From assembly GCA_026712885.1 (NCBI GenBank), contig JAPOPO010000273.1, positions 1 to 12,161 on the forward strand: 12,161 bases of DNA. The letters are read 5' to 3'. Below, in pieces: positions 1 through 7,301 of this stretch. The stretch is from Rhodospirillales bacterium (GTDB lineage: Bacteria; Pseudomonadota; Alphaproteobacteria; UBA828). Under the pieces are notes generated by a model. That model was not told where the DNA came from. It saw nothing but the letters and a program-made list of their open reading frames with translations, and did no database searches. The number at the start of each line of letters is the position of its first letter. The first letter of the stretch is position 1. The translations under genes were made by a program, and so were the position numbers.

Positions 1-246
1 ATAAACGGCGAGACGCTGGAGAAGCGGATCGCGCACATCATGCAGGCGGCCTTCGCCGGGCGCCGACTCGTGGTCTTCTCCGGCGGCGCCGCGAAGGGGC
101 TGGAGGGCCTCTTCGGCGAGGTGCGCGCGATCCATGCGGGCGGCGGCAGCGGCTCGATCATCGGCCGCAACAGCTTCCAGCGCCCGCGCTCCGATGCGCT
201 CGCCATGCTGAACACGGTCATCGGCATCTACCGGGGCAAGGGATAA
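1..246 (+). CDS. Class I fructose-bisphosphate aldolase (DhnA/FbaB type), C-terminal part
   Basis: Only the last 81 codons are inside the window; the frame is open from base 1 and ends with TAA at 244-246. The family cleaves or forms fructose 1,6-bisphosphate through a lysine Schiff base and acts in cytoplasmic glycolysis and gluconeogenesis. What is seen is the C-terminal end of the TIM barrel: a VVFSGGAAKG segment matching the phosphate-binding loop of archaeal-type class I aldolases, then GGGSGSIIGRNSFQRP, a highly characteristic stretch of this family, and a final helix ending in IYRGKG. The Schiff-base lysine lies upstream and cannot be checked. An in-frame ATG at position 40 is internal, not a start. 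The gene converges on the NusG-like gene with a 36-bp gap. DhnA-family relatives such as LsrF or ADH-synthase-type enzymes are possible alternatives, but GRNSFQRP favours the aldolase. Confidence 0.88.
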   Translation: MNGETLEKRIAHIMQAAFAGRRLVVFSGGAAKGLEGLFGEVRAIHAGGGSGSIIGRNSFQRPRSDALAMLNTVIGIYRGKG

Positions 247-262
247 ACCCGACGTCCCATCT

Positions 263-277
263 CCGGCGTACCGCCGG
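263..277. terminator. GC-rich hairpin between convergent genes
   Basis: CCGGCG (263-268) and CGCCGG (272-277) form a perfect 6-bp stem around the loop TAC, in the 36-bp gap between the aldolase stop (246) and the stop of the NusG-like gene (283). It could end transcription from either side. Neither strand carries a T-run after the stem, so it is not a classical intrinsic terminator. Confidence 0.35.
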
Positions 278-282
278 CAGGC

Positions 283-783
283 TCAGGCTGTGGCGATGAC
301 TGACCGTCTCGACAGCCGGGCCGGCACCTGCCCGCCCAGCACATCCAGCAGCACCTCGACCCGCTCGCGCGGCGCGAGCCGCAGCACGACCGCCGCGCAC
401 TCCACGAAGGGGCCGGTCGTGATGGTGACGGCATCCCCCGGCTGCAGATCGGGGGGTGCAGGCGTACTCACGCCGTCGTCCCCGGTCGCCTCCCGCAGTG
501 CGGCGACGAACTCCTCGGGCAGCGCCTGTGGGCGCGGGCCGTCGGTCAGAAGCCGTTTCACGCCGAAGGTGCCGTTGATCGGCCGCCACGGCTGCCGCGC
601 GACATCGAGTTCCACGAACAGATACCCTGGGAAGAGCGGCGCGCGCCCGCTCTCGAACCTCTTCATCCGGCGGCGAGCGCGCTTCATCATCGGCAGCCAC
701 ACCCGATACCCCTGACGCGCCAGGTTCACTTCGGCGCGCTGCTCCTGATGGGGCCGCGCGTGGACCACGTACCAACTACTCAT
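283..783 (-). CDS. NusG-family transcription antitermination paralogue (RfaH-like)
   Basis: A protein of 166 residues that should bind RNA polymerase through an N-terminal NGN domain and contact ribosome or RNA through a C-terminal KOW domain. Seen: the start SSWYVVHARPHQE (NGN strand 1), a basic KRARRRMKRFESGRAPLFPGYLFVELD segment (about 34-60) in the RfaH/specialised-NusG style, INGTFGVKRLL (about 69-79), and a C-terminal KOW-like LQPGDAVTITTGPF (about 112-125) continuing to VLLDVLGGQV. Housekeeping NusG usually sits in a secE-nusG-rplK context and is longer; here the gene is alone, pointing to a specialised paralogue (RfaH, ActX/TaA, UpxY types). The start is well supported by GGAGGT 5 nt upstream of the ATG. 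It is divergent from ilvE and convergent with the aldolase. Its target operon is not visible. Confidence 0.86.
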   Translation of the reverse strand: MSSWYVVHARPHQEQRAEVNLARQGYRVWLPMMKRARRRMKRFESGRAPLFPGYLFVELDVARQPWRPINGTFGVKRLLTDGPRPQALPEEFVAALREATGDDGVSTPAPPDLQPGDAVTITTGPFVECAAVVLRLAPRERVEVLLDVLGGQVPARLSRRSVIATA

Positions 784-847
784 CGATTACCTCCGGCCGG
801 CGGACTCTGCGGCGCCGGACACTGCCGAACCAGAACCACGCCCCACC

Positions 848-863
848 ACTATACCCGTATAAG
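848..863. promoter_or_regulatory. Candidate divergent promoter/operator palindrome
   Basis: TATAC-CC-GTATA (850-861) is a perfect inverted repeat in the 231-bp spacer between the NusG-like gene and ilvE. It creates -10-like hexamers on both strands: TATAAG (858-863) toward ilvE and TATAGT (853-848) toward the NusG-like gene. No convincing TTGACA-like -35 lies at 16-18 bp on either side (ACCACG and TTCCCT), so this is tentative. If used, it leaves a roughly 145-nt leader before ilvE and a roughly 60-nt leader before the NusG-like gene. Confidence 0.35.
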
Positions 864-882
864 AACACAGAGGGAACGCAGG

Positions 883-907
883 CCGCCGTGTTCAACGGTG
901 ACGGCGG
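883..907 (+). promoter_or_regulatory. Hairpin in the ilvE leader
   Basis: CCGCCGT (883-889) pairs perfectly with ACGGCGG (901-907) around an 11-nt loop, and a competing smaller hairpin CCGT-GTTCA-ACGG (886-898) shares its left arm. It lies about 108 nt before the ilvE ATG. No T-run and no branched-chain-rich leader peptide were found, so an attenuator role is only a possibility. Confidence 0.2.
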
Positions 908-1014
908 TTGGAGCTGCGCTGCCGGCCCCGATGAGAGGCGCGACAAGGATAGCCGCGCGGCCCTTGCTCCACTAACATCGCCGCCCGCATGGACTCGAGC
1001 CGGCCGGAGAGACG

Positions 1015-1950
1015 ATGAGCACGACGTTCAAGGAGGTCGAGTGGATCTGGCGCGACGGGGAGTTCGTCCGCTGGCAGGACGCCACGGTCCATATTCTGGC
1101 TACGGCCGTTCAGTTCGGCTCCTCTGTTTTCGAGGGTATCCGCTGTTACGACACCACAGGCGGTCCCGCCATCTTCCGCTTGGCCGAGCACCTGAAACGG
1201 CTGCGCAATTCCGCGCGGATCTATCGCATGGAGATCGCCTACAGCGACGAGGAGCTGACCGAGGCCTGCTTCGCCCTGATACGGCGCAACCAGCTCCGCC
1301 ACTGCTACATCCGGCCCGTGATCATGCGCGGCTATGGCGCCATCGGGATGGACGGCATCGGCAGCCCGATCGAGGTCTTCATCCCAGCCTGGGAATGGGG
1401 CGCCTATCTCGGAGAGGAGGCCCTGGAGCGGGGCGTCGACGTCTGCGTCTCCTCGTGGAGCCGCGCCGCGCCCAATACCTTCCCCGGCATGGCCAAGGCG
1501 AGCGGGCATTACAACAACGCGCAGCTCATCAAGCTGGAGGCGATGGCCAACGGCTTCGTCGAGGCGATCGCGCTCACCCACGACGGGCAGATCAGCGAGG
1601 GCAGCGGCCAGAACCTCTTCGCGGTGATGGATGGCGCCGTGCTGACGCCGCCGATCGACGGCAGCAACCTCTCCGGCATCACGCGGAACGCGGTGCTGAC
1701 CATCGCCGCCGACCTCGACGTGCCGGTGCGCGAATGCCCGATGCCGCGCGAGCTGCTCTATTGCGCCGACGAGCTGTTCTTCTCCGGCACCGCGGCGGAG
1801 ATCACGCCGATCCGCTCGGTCGACCGCATCACCATCGGCCCCGGCGGGATCGGCCCGGTCACGCGGCGCATCCAGCGGCGCTTCGCCGAGATCGTGAGCG
1901 GCCGCTCCAACGATGATCACCGCTGGCTTACCCTGGTCCCACCCGCCTGA
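1015..1950 (+). CDS. ilvE: Branched-chain amino acid aminotransferase (PLP fold type IV)
   Basis: A 311-residue cytoplasmic aminotransferase moving the amino group between glutamate and the 2-oxo acids of valine, leucine and isoleucine, the last step of the pathway whose other enzymes lie at the right of the window. Seen: VQFGSSVFEGIRCY (about 32-45), the AKASGHYNN segment with the expected PLP-binding Lys161, ISEGSGQNLF (193-202) with the conserved glutamate, SGITR (220-224) phosphate-binding loop, and ADELFFSGTAAEITPI (251-266). GMAKASGHYNN and the FFSGTAAEITPI ending favour a branched-chain enzyme over D-amino-acid transaminase or aminodeoxychorismate lyase. The start is supported by GGAGA 5-6 nt upstream. 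The hydratase-family gene follows after 47 bp, probably on the same transcript. Confidence 0.94.
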   Translation: MSTTFKEVEWIWRDGEFVRWQDATVHILATAVQFGSSVFEGIRCYDTTGGPAIFRLAEHLKRLRNSARIYRMEIAYSDEELTEACFALIRRNQLRHCYIRPVIMRGYGAIGMDGIGSPIEVFIPAWEWGAYLGEEALERGVDVCVSSWSRAAPNTFPGMAKASGHYNNAQLIKLEAMANGFVEAIALTHDGQISEGSGQNLFAVMDGAVLTPPIDGSNLSGITRNAVLTIAADLDVPVRECPMPRELLYCADELFFSGTAAEITPIRSVDRITIGPGGIGPVTRRIQRRFAEIVSGRSNDDHRWLTLVPPA

Positions 1951-1997
1951 GCGAGGCAGCGGCTGCCGGTGTGCCCGTCGCGTAAGGGAGGTCCTAC

Positions 1998-2798
1998 ATG
2001 ACCGAGAACCATGATTCGGCTGCGGCGCTCGCCGATAGGCTCTTCGCCGAACACACCGAAGGACGGCAGTTCCGCCCCCTTCAGGGGCCCGGCCGCCCCG
2101 ACTCGCTGGACGGCGGATACCGAGTCCAGGAGCTGCTCGTTCGGCGCTGGGTCGAGGCCGGGCGCGGTGTGCCCGCCGGCTACAAGATCGGTCTCACTTC
2201 CGAAGCCATGCGCGCCATGTGCAAGGTCGATCAGCCGATCAGTGGAGTCATCTTCGACAGCACCGTACACCGCTCCCCGGCGCGGGTTGCGCTCGCCGAT
2301 TACGCTCATCTCGGGATCGAATTCGAGCTTGCCGTGGAAATCGGGACCGTATTCCAGCCTGAGGACGCGCCGTTCACGCTCGACGACGCGCGGGACAGGG
2401 TCGCGGCCTGCATGCCGGCCTTTGAGCTGATCGAAGACCGCCACGCCGACTACAGCGATCTCGACGTTCTCTCCTGCATCATGGACAATTCCTGGTGCGC
2501 CGGCATCGTCCTCGGGGAACGGCGCACCGATTGGCAGTCGCTTGATCTCGCCGACAACCCGGTCTCCCTTCGGGTCAACGACGGCCCGCCGATGTCAGCC
2601 GTCACCGGCGCCGCCATGGGGAATCCGCTGAACTCACTCGTTTGGCTCGCCAACCAGCGCGCCGCCATGGGCACGACTCTGGAGGCCGGCATGGTCGTGA
2701 TGACCGGGAGCACGCTGGCCACGCAGTTCCCGAAGGCGGGGGATCGCTTCGTCTACGAAGTCGAGGGGCTGGGCACGGTGGAGGCGATGGCCGTCTGA
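1998..2798 (+). CDS. 2-keto-4-pentenoate hydratase / FAH-fold family protein
   Basis: A 266-residue protein of the MhpD/XylJ/BphH family (2-hydroxypenta-2,4-dienoate hydratase), which also includes 4-oxalocrotonate decarboxylase; members act in aromatic meta-cleavage. Seen: GYKIGLTS (61-68), GIEFELAVEI with the acidic metal ligands Glu108 and Glu110, AFELIEDR with the third ligand Glu143, MDNSWCAGIVLG (about 162-173), and GNPLNSLVWLAN (208-219), all typical of the family. A strong GGGAGG 6-7 nt before the ATG sets the start. No ring-cleavage dioxygenase, aldolase or dehydrogenase partner lies in the window, so the substrate cannot be assigned. The gene sits 47 bp behind ilvE and converges with rodA (17 bp between stops). 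Confidence 0.85.
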   Translation: MTENHDSAAALADRLFAEHTEGRQFRPLQGPGRPDSLDGGYRVQELLVRRWVEAGRGVPAGYKIGLTSEAMRAMCKVDQPISGVIFDSTVHRSPARVALADYAHLGIEFELAVEIGTVFQPEDAPFTLDDARDRVAACMPAFELIEDRHADYSDLDVLSCIMDNSWCAGIVLGERRTDWQSLDLADNPVSLRVNDGPPMSAVTGAAMGNPLNSLVWLANQRAAMGTTLEAGMVVMTGSTLATQFPKAGDRFVYEVEGLGTVEAMAV

Positions 2799-2815
2799 CT
2801 CGACGATCCCGTCCA

Positions 2816-3964
2816 TTACCCGGCTGAACCGGGGCGCCGCGTGATGATGACGTCGCGGTGAACGCCGACGCAGAGTAGCAGCCCGAGGCCCAGCATCAGG
2901 CTCAGCATGGCGCTGCCGCCGTAGGAGATCAGCGGAAGTGGCAGGCCGACGATTGGGATCAGGCCGATCACCATCGCGACATTGAAGAAGACATGGAAGA
3001 AGAACGTGACCGTGATGCCCATGCCGAGCAGGCGGCCGAAATGGTTGTTGCTGCGGGCCGAGATCACCACGCCGTAAGTCGCGATCCCCAGATACAGCAG
3101 AAGGACACCGGCGACCCCGAAGAAACCCAGCTCCTCCGCCATCATCGTGAAGATGAAGTCGGTCTGCTTCTCCGGCAGGAAGTTTAGGTGGCTTTGGGTT
3201 CCCTGAAGATAGCCCTTGCCGAAGAGGCCGCCGGAGCCGAGCGCGATCTTCGACTGCAGGATGTGGTAGCCGGCGCCGAGCGGGTCCGCCTCGGGGTTGA
3301 AGAACGTGAGAATGCGCGCCTTCTGATACTCGTGCAGGAACTGCCAGACGACCGGCCCGGAGCCGAGCGCGAGCACGACGGCGATGCCGATCTTCCACGC
3401 CTTGATCCCGGCGAGGAACAGCATGATTCCGCCACCAAGCGCGAGCAGCAGCGCGGTCCCCAGATCGGGCTGGCGCAGGATCAGCGCGGCGGGTGCCAGA
3501 ATCATGAGCAGCGGTGGGAGGTAGGTGCGGATGCGGCCGATGCCCTCGAGCGGGACGCCGTGGAAGTAGCGTGCGAGCGCGAGGATCAGCGCGATCTTCA
3601 TCAGTTCCGACGGCTGTAGCTGGATCACGCCCAGGTCGATCCAGCGCTGCGCCCCCTTCCCTGCCGCGCCGAGCAATTCCACACCCACCAGCAGGGCGAA
3701 CGCGAGGCCGTAGATCGTGTAAGCCGCGCGCAACCAGAAGCCGATGTCCACCGTCGCCACGGCAATCATCAGCAACAAGCCCGCGCCGAACCAGACCATC
3801 TGGCGCGATGCCCACGGCTCGGTGGAACCGCCCGAGGCGGATATCAGCATGCCGATGCCGACCGCGCCGATGGTGCAGACGAGCACGACCAGGAACCAGT
3901 CGAGCCTGAGCAGCCGCTCGGCGATGCGGATGCCCTGACGACTGCCGATGTCCAGCTGGGCCAT
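2816..3964 (-). CDS. rodA: Rod-shape SEDS peptidoglycan glycosyltransferase RodA
   Basis: A 382-residue polytopic inner-membrane protein with about ten hydrophobic segments, which polymerises lipid II into glycan strands during cell elongation together with PBP2. Seen: GKGAQRWIDLG (102-112), QPSELMKI (117-124), RQPDLGT (164-170), the long loop GSGGLFGKGY to KQTDFIFTMMAEELGF (243-281) with Asp269 matching the essential SEDS aspartate, and the C-terminal PIVGLPLPLISYGGS (337-351) signature. The length is close to RodA of other proteobacteria. The context next to mrdA and mreBCD separates it from the division paralogue FtsW. The ATG overlaps the mrdA stop by one base (TGATG), implying translational coupling; no strong SD of its own was seen. 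Last gene of the mre operon. Confidence 0.96.
   Translation of the reverse strand: MAQLDIGSRQGIRIAERLLRLDWFLVVLVCTIGAVGIGMLISASGGSTEPWASRQMVWFGAGLLLMIAVATVDIGFWLRAAYTIYGLAFALLVGVELLGAAGKGAQRWIDLGVIQLQPSELMKIALILALARYFHGVPLEGIGRIRTYLPPLLMILAPAALILRQPDLGTALLLALGGGIMLFLAGIKAWKIGIAVVLALGSGPVVWQFLHEYQKARILTFFNPEADPLGAGYHILQSKIALGSGGLFGKGYLQGTQSHLNFLPEKQTDFIFTMMAEELGFFGVAGVLLLYLGIATYGVVISARSNNHFGRLLGMGITVTFFFHVFFNVAMVIGLIPIVGLPLPLISYGGSAMLSLMLGLGLLLCVGVHRDVIITRRPGSAG
2819..2833. terminator. Weak hairpin at the rodA/hydratase convergence
   Basis: CCCGG (2819-2823) and CCGGG (2829-2833) form a 5-bp stem around CTGAA, just beyond the hydratase stop and inside the last rodA codons. No T-run follows on either strand. 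It is the only stem noticed in the 17-bp convergent gap and its edges. Confidence 0.25.
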
Positions 3965-5847
3965 CAGGCGGTCTCGCGCGGTCGGATCAGCGCCTCGAGA
4001 TTGCGGGCGCGGGCCGAGGGGTCACGGCGCTGAACCTCGCGCAGGATATCGCGGGCGATCGGTGCCGCGACGGAGCCCCCGCTGCCGCCGTGCTCGACGA
4101 CGACGGCGACGCCGTAACGTGGCCGCTCCAGCGGCGCGTAGGCGACGAAGAGCGCGTGGTCGCGCTCCTCCCACGGGCGATCCTCGTTCTTTACGACGCC
4201 GGTGCGGTGCTCGCGTTCCGAGATTCGTCGCACCTGCACGCTCCCGGTCTTGCCGGCCATGGCGAGCGCCGGCTCCTCTATGCGCGCGCGATAGGCCGTG
4301 CCCTTGGGGTCGTTCACGACCTTGAGCATGCCCTCGCGGACGATATCGAAATGTCCGGGCGAAATTCCCATCGGCGCGAAAGTGTTGCGTTCCTGCGGGA
4401 TCGGCTGCCCGTCGCGGATGATTTCCGCCAGGATGCGGGGCTTCACCGCGATGCCACCATTGGCGATGCGCGCGACCATCACCGCGAGCTGGAGCGGTGT
4501 GGTGAGCAGATAGCCTTGGCCAATGCCGACCACGAGAGTCTCGCCGCCCTGCCAGGGCTCGCCGATCATGGCGAGCTTCCATTCGCGCGTCGGCACCAGG
4601 CCGGGCTTCTCCCCCGGTAGCTCGATATCGAGCTTGCTGCCGAAACCGAAGCGCTCCGACATCGCGGCGATACGGTCGATGCCGACCCGCTTGGCGACCT
4701 CGTAGAAGTAGACGTCGCACGACTCCATGAGGCCCTTCACCATGGAGACGTGGCCGTGGCCGTAGCGCCGCCAGCAGCGGAACCGGCGCTTTCCGAGCTT
4801 GAGGGATCCGTTGCAAAAGAAGCTGTGGTGCGGGCTCAACTCGCCGCTTTCGAGCGCGACCAGCGCCACGATCATCTTGAACGTGGAGCCCGGCGAGTAT
4901 TGGCCGTTGATCGACTTGTTGCTGAGCGGGAAGCGCGGATGGCTGATCAGCTCTCGCCATTGCCGCTGGCTGATGCCCGAGGTGAACAGGTTGGGGTCGT
5001 AGCTCGGCATTGAGGCGAGCGCCAGAATCTCGCCGGAATGAACGTCGAGGACCACGGCCGATCCACTCTCTTCGCCGAAGCGCGCCGCGACGTATTGCTG
5101 AAGCCCGAGGTCGATGGTCAGCATATGGTCGTCGCCCGGGCGGCCGGTCCTGCGGTTGAGCTCACGGATCACGCGGCCGTAGGCGTTCACCTCGACTTGC
5201 CGGGATCCGGCTTCGCCCCGTAGCGAGCTCTCCAGCACCTTCTCGGCGCCGTTCTTGCCGATGCGGAAGTCGGGCAGCGTGAGCAGTGGATCGTCCGTCA
5301 ACTCCAAGTCGGATTCGTTGACGGCACCGACGTAGCCGACGATGTGGACCGTGTCGCGCCCGAAGGCGTAGAGGCGGCGGCTGCCCACATCGATCATCAC
5401 CCCCGGCAGGTCGGGCGCGTTGACCTCGATTTGAGAGACTTCATCCCAGGTCAGGTTCTCGCGGACCGTGATCGGGACGAATTGCTGCTTGCGCCGGGCT
5501 TCGCGCAGCACCCGCTCGCGGTCATGATCTTCGATCGGCACAAGTGCCGCGATTTCGTCGAGCGCCCGGTTGAGGTCCAACGCCGCCTCAGGCACCACGA
5601 TCAGGCGATAGTTCAGGCGGTTCTCGGCAAGAACCTGGCCGAAGCGATCGAAGATGCGGCCACGCGCCGGCGGCAGAAGCTGCATGTTGATGCGGTTCTC
5701 GTCGGCAAGAACCTGATAGCGCTCGGAGTCGACGACCTGGAGCTGATAGAGGCGCCCCGCGAGGCCCGCGGTCAACAGCGCCTGTGCGCCGCCTACGATG
5801 ATCGCGCGGCGCGTGAAGAGGTTGGCGCGTCCCGTTTCGCCCCGCAT
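3964..5847 (-). CDS. mrdA: Penicillin-binding protein 2 (elongasome transpeptidase)
   Basis: A 627-residue monofunctional class B PBP that crosslinks peptidoglycan during elongation, anchored in the inner membrane with its catalytic domain in the periplasm. Seen: one N-terminal membrane anchor (about 13-38), the pedestal start PPARGRIFDRFG (59-70), and the transpeptidase motifs in order: SPGSTFKM with nucleophile Ser321 and Lys324, the SxD motif Ser376-Cys-Asp378 (PBP2 has SxD rather than SxN), and Lys533-Thr-Gly (KTGS). PWQGGETLVVGIGQGYLLTTPLQLA (431-455) is the usual PBP2/PBP3 block. The length is near the family norm. The start lies one base after the mreD stop (TGA-C-ATG). The SD is weak, so translation is probably coupled to mreD. 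Confidence 0.96.
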   Translation of the reverse strand: MRGETGRANLFTRRAIIVGGAQALLTAGLAGRLYQLQVVDSERYQVLADENRINMQLLPPARGRIFDRFGQVLAENRLNYRLIVVPEAALDLNRALDEIAALVPIEDHDRERVLREARRKQQFVPITVRENLTWDEVSQIEVNAPDLPGVMIDVGSRRLYAFGRDTVHIVGYVGAVNESDLELTDDPLLTLPDFRIGKNGAEKVLESSLRGEAGSRQVEVNAYGRVIRELNRRTGRPGDDHMLTIDLGLQQYVAARFGEESGSAVVLDVHSGEILALASMPSYDPNLFTSGISQRQWRELISHPRFPLSNKSINGQYSPGSTFKMIVALVALESGELSPHHSFFCNGSLKLGKRRFRCWRRYGHGHVSMVKGLMESCDVYFYEVAKRVGIDRIAAMSERFGFGSKLDIELPGEKPGLVPTREWKLAMIGEPWQGGETLVVGIGQGYLLTTPLQLAVMVARIANGGIAVKPRILAEIIRDGQPIPQERNTFAPMGISPGHFDIVREGMLKVVNDPKGTAYRARIEEPALAMAGKTGSVQVRRISEREHRTGVVKNEDRPWEERDHALFVAYAPLERPRYGVAVVVEHGGSGGSVAAPIARDILREVQRRDPSARARNLEALIRPRETA

Positions 5848-5848
5848 G

Positions 5849-6364
5849 TCACTCTGGCCGCGCGGCCGCGAGCACGCCGAGGGGACGGAATAACAACACG
5901 AATACCGGGAAGAGCAGCATTGTCAGTAGAACCTGTACGACGATGGGCAATGGCGGAACCAGCGCTCCGAAACAGGCGGAGCTGATGATCCAGCTGAGCA
6001 GACCGACCGCCGGCATGACCAGGGAGAAGCCCCACCAAATGACAAGAAACGGCTTGCCGCGGAAGAAGGTGCGTTGGGAGGCGACGACTCCCTGAACGAT
6101 GAGAAGCACCAGCGCCGTCATGCCGAGCGGTGTGCCGGAAAGGAGATCCTGGAGCACGCCGATGCCGAAGGTCGCCGCAAAGGGGAACCGCTCCGGCCGG
6201 TAGATGGTCCAGTAAAAGACCGCCATGACCGCGAAGGCTGGCGTGACTTCGACGAAAGCCGGCAGTCGCCACGGGAGCGACGCCGCGAAGACGAGCATCA
6301 CCGTGACGGTCACGGGGATCGCGCCGCGCAGCGCCCGGTCGGTCCATTGCAGCCAGTCGCCCAT
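5849..6364 (-). CDS. mreD: Rod shape-determining membrane protein MreD
   Basis: A 171-residue hydrophobic inner-membrane protein with about five membrane segments (approximately 14-32, 41-55, 62-97, 107-127 and 139-162), a normal MreD size and layout. MreD joins MreC and RodA-PBP2 in the elongasome. Sequence conservation in the family is low, so the call rests on size, hydrophobicity, recognisable stretches such as FYWTIYRPERFPF and GVLQDLLSGTPLG, and position between mreC and mrdA. The start MGDWLQWTDR was chosen because its ATG overlaps the mreC stop by one base (TGATG) and GGGGAG lies about 9 nt upstream. The open frame continues further upstream, but that extension overlaps mreC and looks like shadow coding. 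Confidence 0.93.
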   Translation of the reverse strand: MGDWLQWTDRALRGAIPVTVTVMLVFAASLPWRLPAFVEVTPAFAVMAVFYWTIYRPERFPFAATFGIGVLQDLLSGTPLGMTALVLLIVQGVVASQRTFFRGKPFLVIWWGFSLVMPAVGLLSWIISSACFGALVPPLPIVVQVLLTMLLFPVFVLLFRPLGVLAAARPE

Positions 6365-7245
6365 CACTCCAGGCTCCCCGCGCGCTCGGCGCGGCGAGTT
6401 TCGGGGAAGACCCCCGGTACGACGTAGTCGAGGATGGTGACGAAATCGAGCCGCTCCCAGACCACGAAGGGCTGCACGGTCGCGCGGTCCTTGTCGACTG
6501 CAGACACGATTCCGACATCGAGCGCCGGCGGGAACATGCCGCCCTCGCCCGAGGTCACGATGCGATCGCCGGGCTTGACCCTGGCGTCGGTCGCAAGAAA
6601 GGCCAGGTGGGGATGCGGGCTGTTGTCGCCGCGCAGGATCGTCCGGTCCCGGCTCTCCTCGAGCACCACCGGAATCCGGGAGTTCAGGTCGGTCAGCAGG
6701 AGGATGCGCGCGGTGTGATCCCCAGCCTCGAGCACGCGGCCGACCAGCCCGTCGTGGTTGACTACCGCCTGACCCTTGCGCACCCCGTGAGACTGGCCGG
6801 CATTGACCAGGACCATGTGGATGAACGGACCGCCGGAATCCGCGATCACGCGGGCGGTGACGAAGCGCGCTCGCTGGTCGGGTACGACCTTGAGCATTCG
6901 GCGGAACATGTCGTTCTCGTGGCCGAGCTGCTCGGCCCCCGCCTGCCACTTGCGAAGCTGGGCGTTGTCGTGCGCCAGCTGCTCGTTGCGCTCGTGAACG
7001 CTCATGATGCCGTCAAGCTCGTCGAACCCACTGGAAATCGTCGCCGCAGGTTGCGAGAAGAATGCGAAAATCGGGGCAACGGTGTCGACAACGCCGACGC
7101 GTATCGTCTCCACCACGCGTGGCTCCGCCTGGCTCAGGATCATCAGGGTGATCGCCGCGCAGGCCAGCATTGCGTAGCCAAAGCGCTGGGCGAAGACCCT
7201 GCCCGGCACGGCCAGGACGAGATTGCGCCCCCGGCCAACCCTCAC
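6364..7245 (-). CDS. mreC: Rod shape-determining protein MreC
   Basis: A 293-residue bitopic inner-membrane protein whose periplasmic part scaffolds and activates PBP2-RodA. Seen: a short basic N-terminus, one membrane segment (about 22-39), a coiled-coil-like region (about 75-118), then the beta-domain signatures DGLVGRV (165-171) and VTSGEGGMFPPALDVGIV (230-247). The start is GTG at 7245, decided by GGAGG (7255-7251) 5 nt upstream; an in-frame ATG at 7257 is followed by TGA after three codons and cannot be the start. The 56-bp gap to mreB holds a small CCCGC-GTA-GCGGG stem (7285-7297), possibly a processing or tuning element, without a T-run. The C-terminal tail after the beta domain is short and charged. 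Confidence 0.95.
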   Translation of the reverse strand: MRVGRGRNLVLAVPGRVFAQRFGYAMLACAAITLMILSQAEPRVVETIRVGVVDTVAPIFAFFSQPAATISSGFDELDGIMSVHERNEQLAHDNAQLRKWQAGAEQLGHENDMFRRMLKVVPDQRARFVTARVIADSGGPFIHMVLVNAGQSHGVRKGQAVVNHDGLVGRVLEAGDHTARILLLTDLNSRIPVVLEESRDRTILRGDNSPHPHLAFLATDARVKPGDRIVTSGEGGMFPPALDVGIVSAVDKDRATVQPFVVWERLDFVTILDYVVPGVFPETRRAERAGSLE

Positions 7246-7301
7246 TCAGACCTCCATACGTTACGCGGTTCGAACCGAATCGGGCCCGCGTAGCGGGAAA
7301 C

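Noticed and set aside
892..1920. 342-codon minus-strand frame opposite ilvE
   Set aside because: Asp/Arg/Gly-rich shadow composition, and ilvE carries all catalytic motifs on the other strand.
6365..6949. N-terminal extension of the MreD frame up to ATG 6949
   Set aside because: The extension lies wholly within mreC and is Arg/Pro-rich; the TGATG overlap and SD place the start at 6364.
7246..7257. ATG-GAG-GTC-TGA mini-ORF just before mreC
   Set aside because: It is created by the mreC SD sequence itself and has no SD of its own.
7267..7276. GGTTCGAACC, resembling a tRNA T-arm
   Set aside because: It is a simple palindrome; no acceptor stem, D-arm or anticodon arm surrounds it in the 56-bp mreB-mreC gap.
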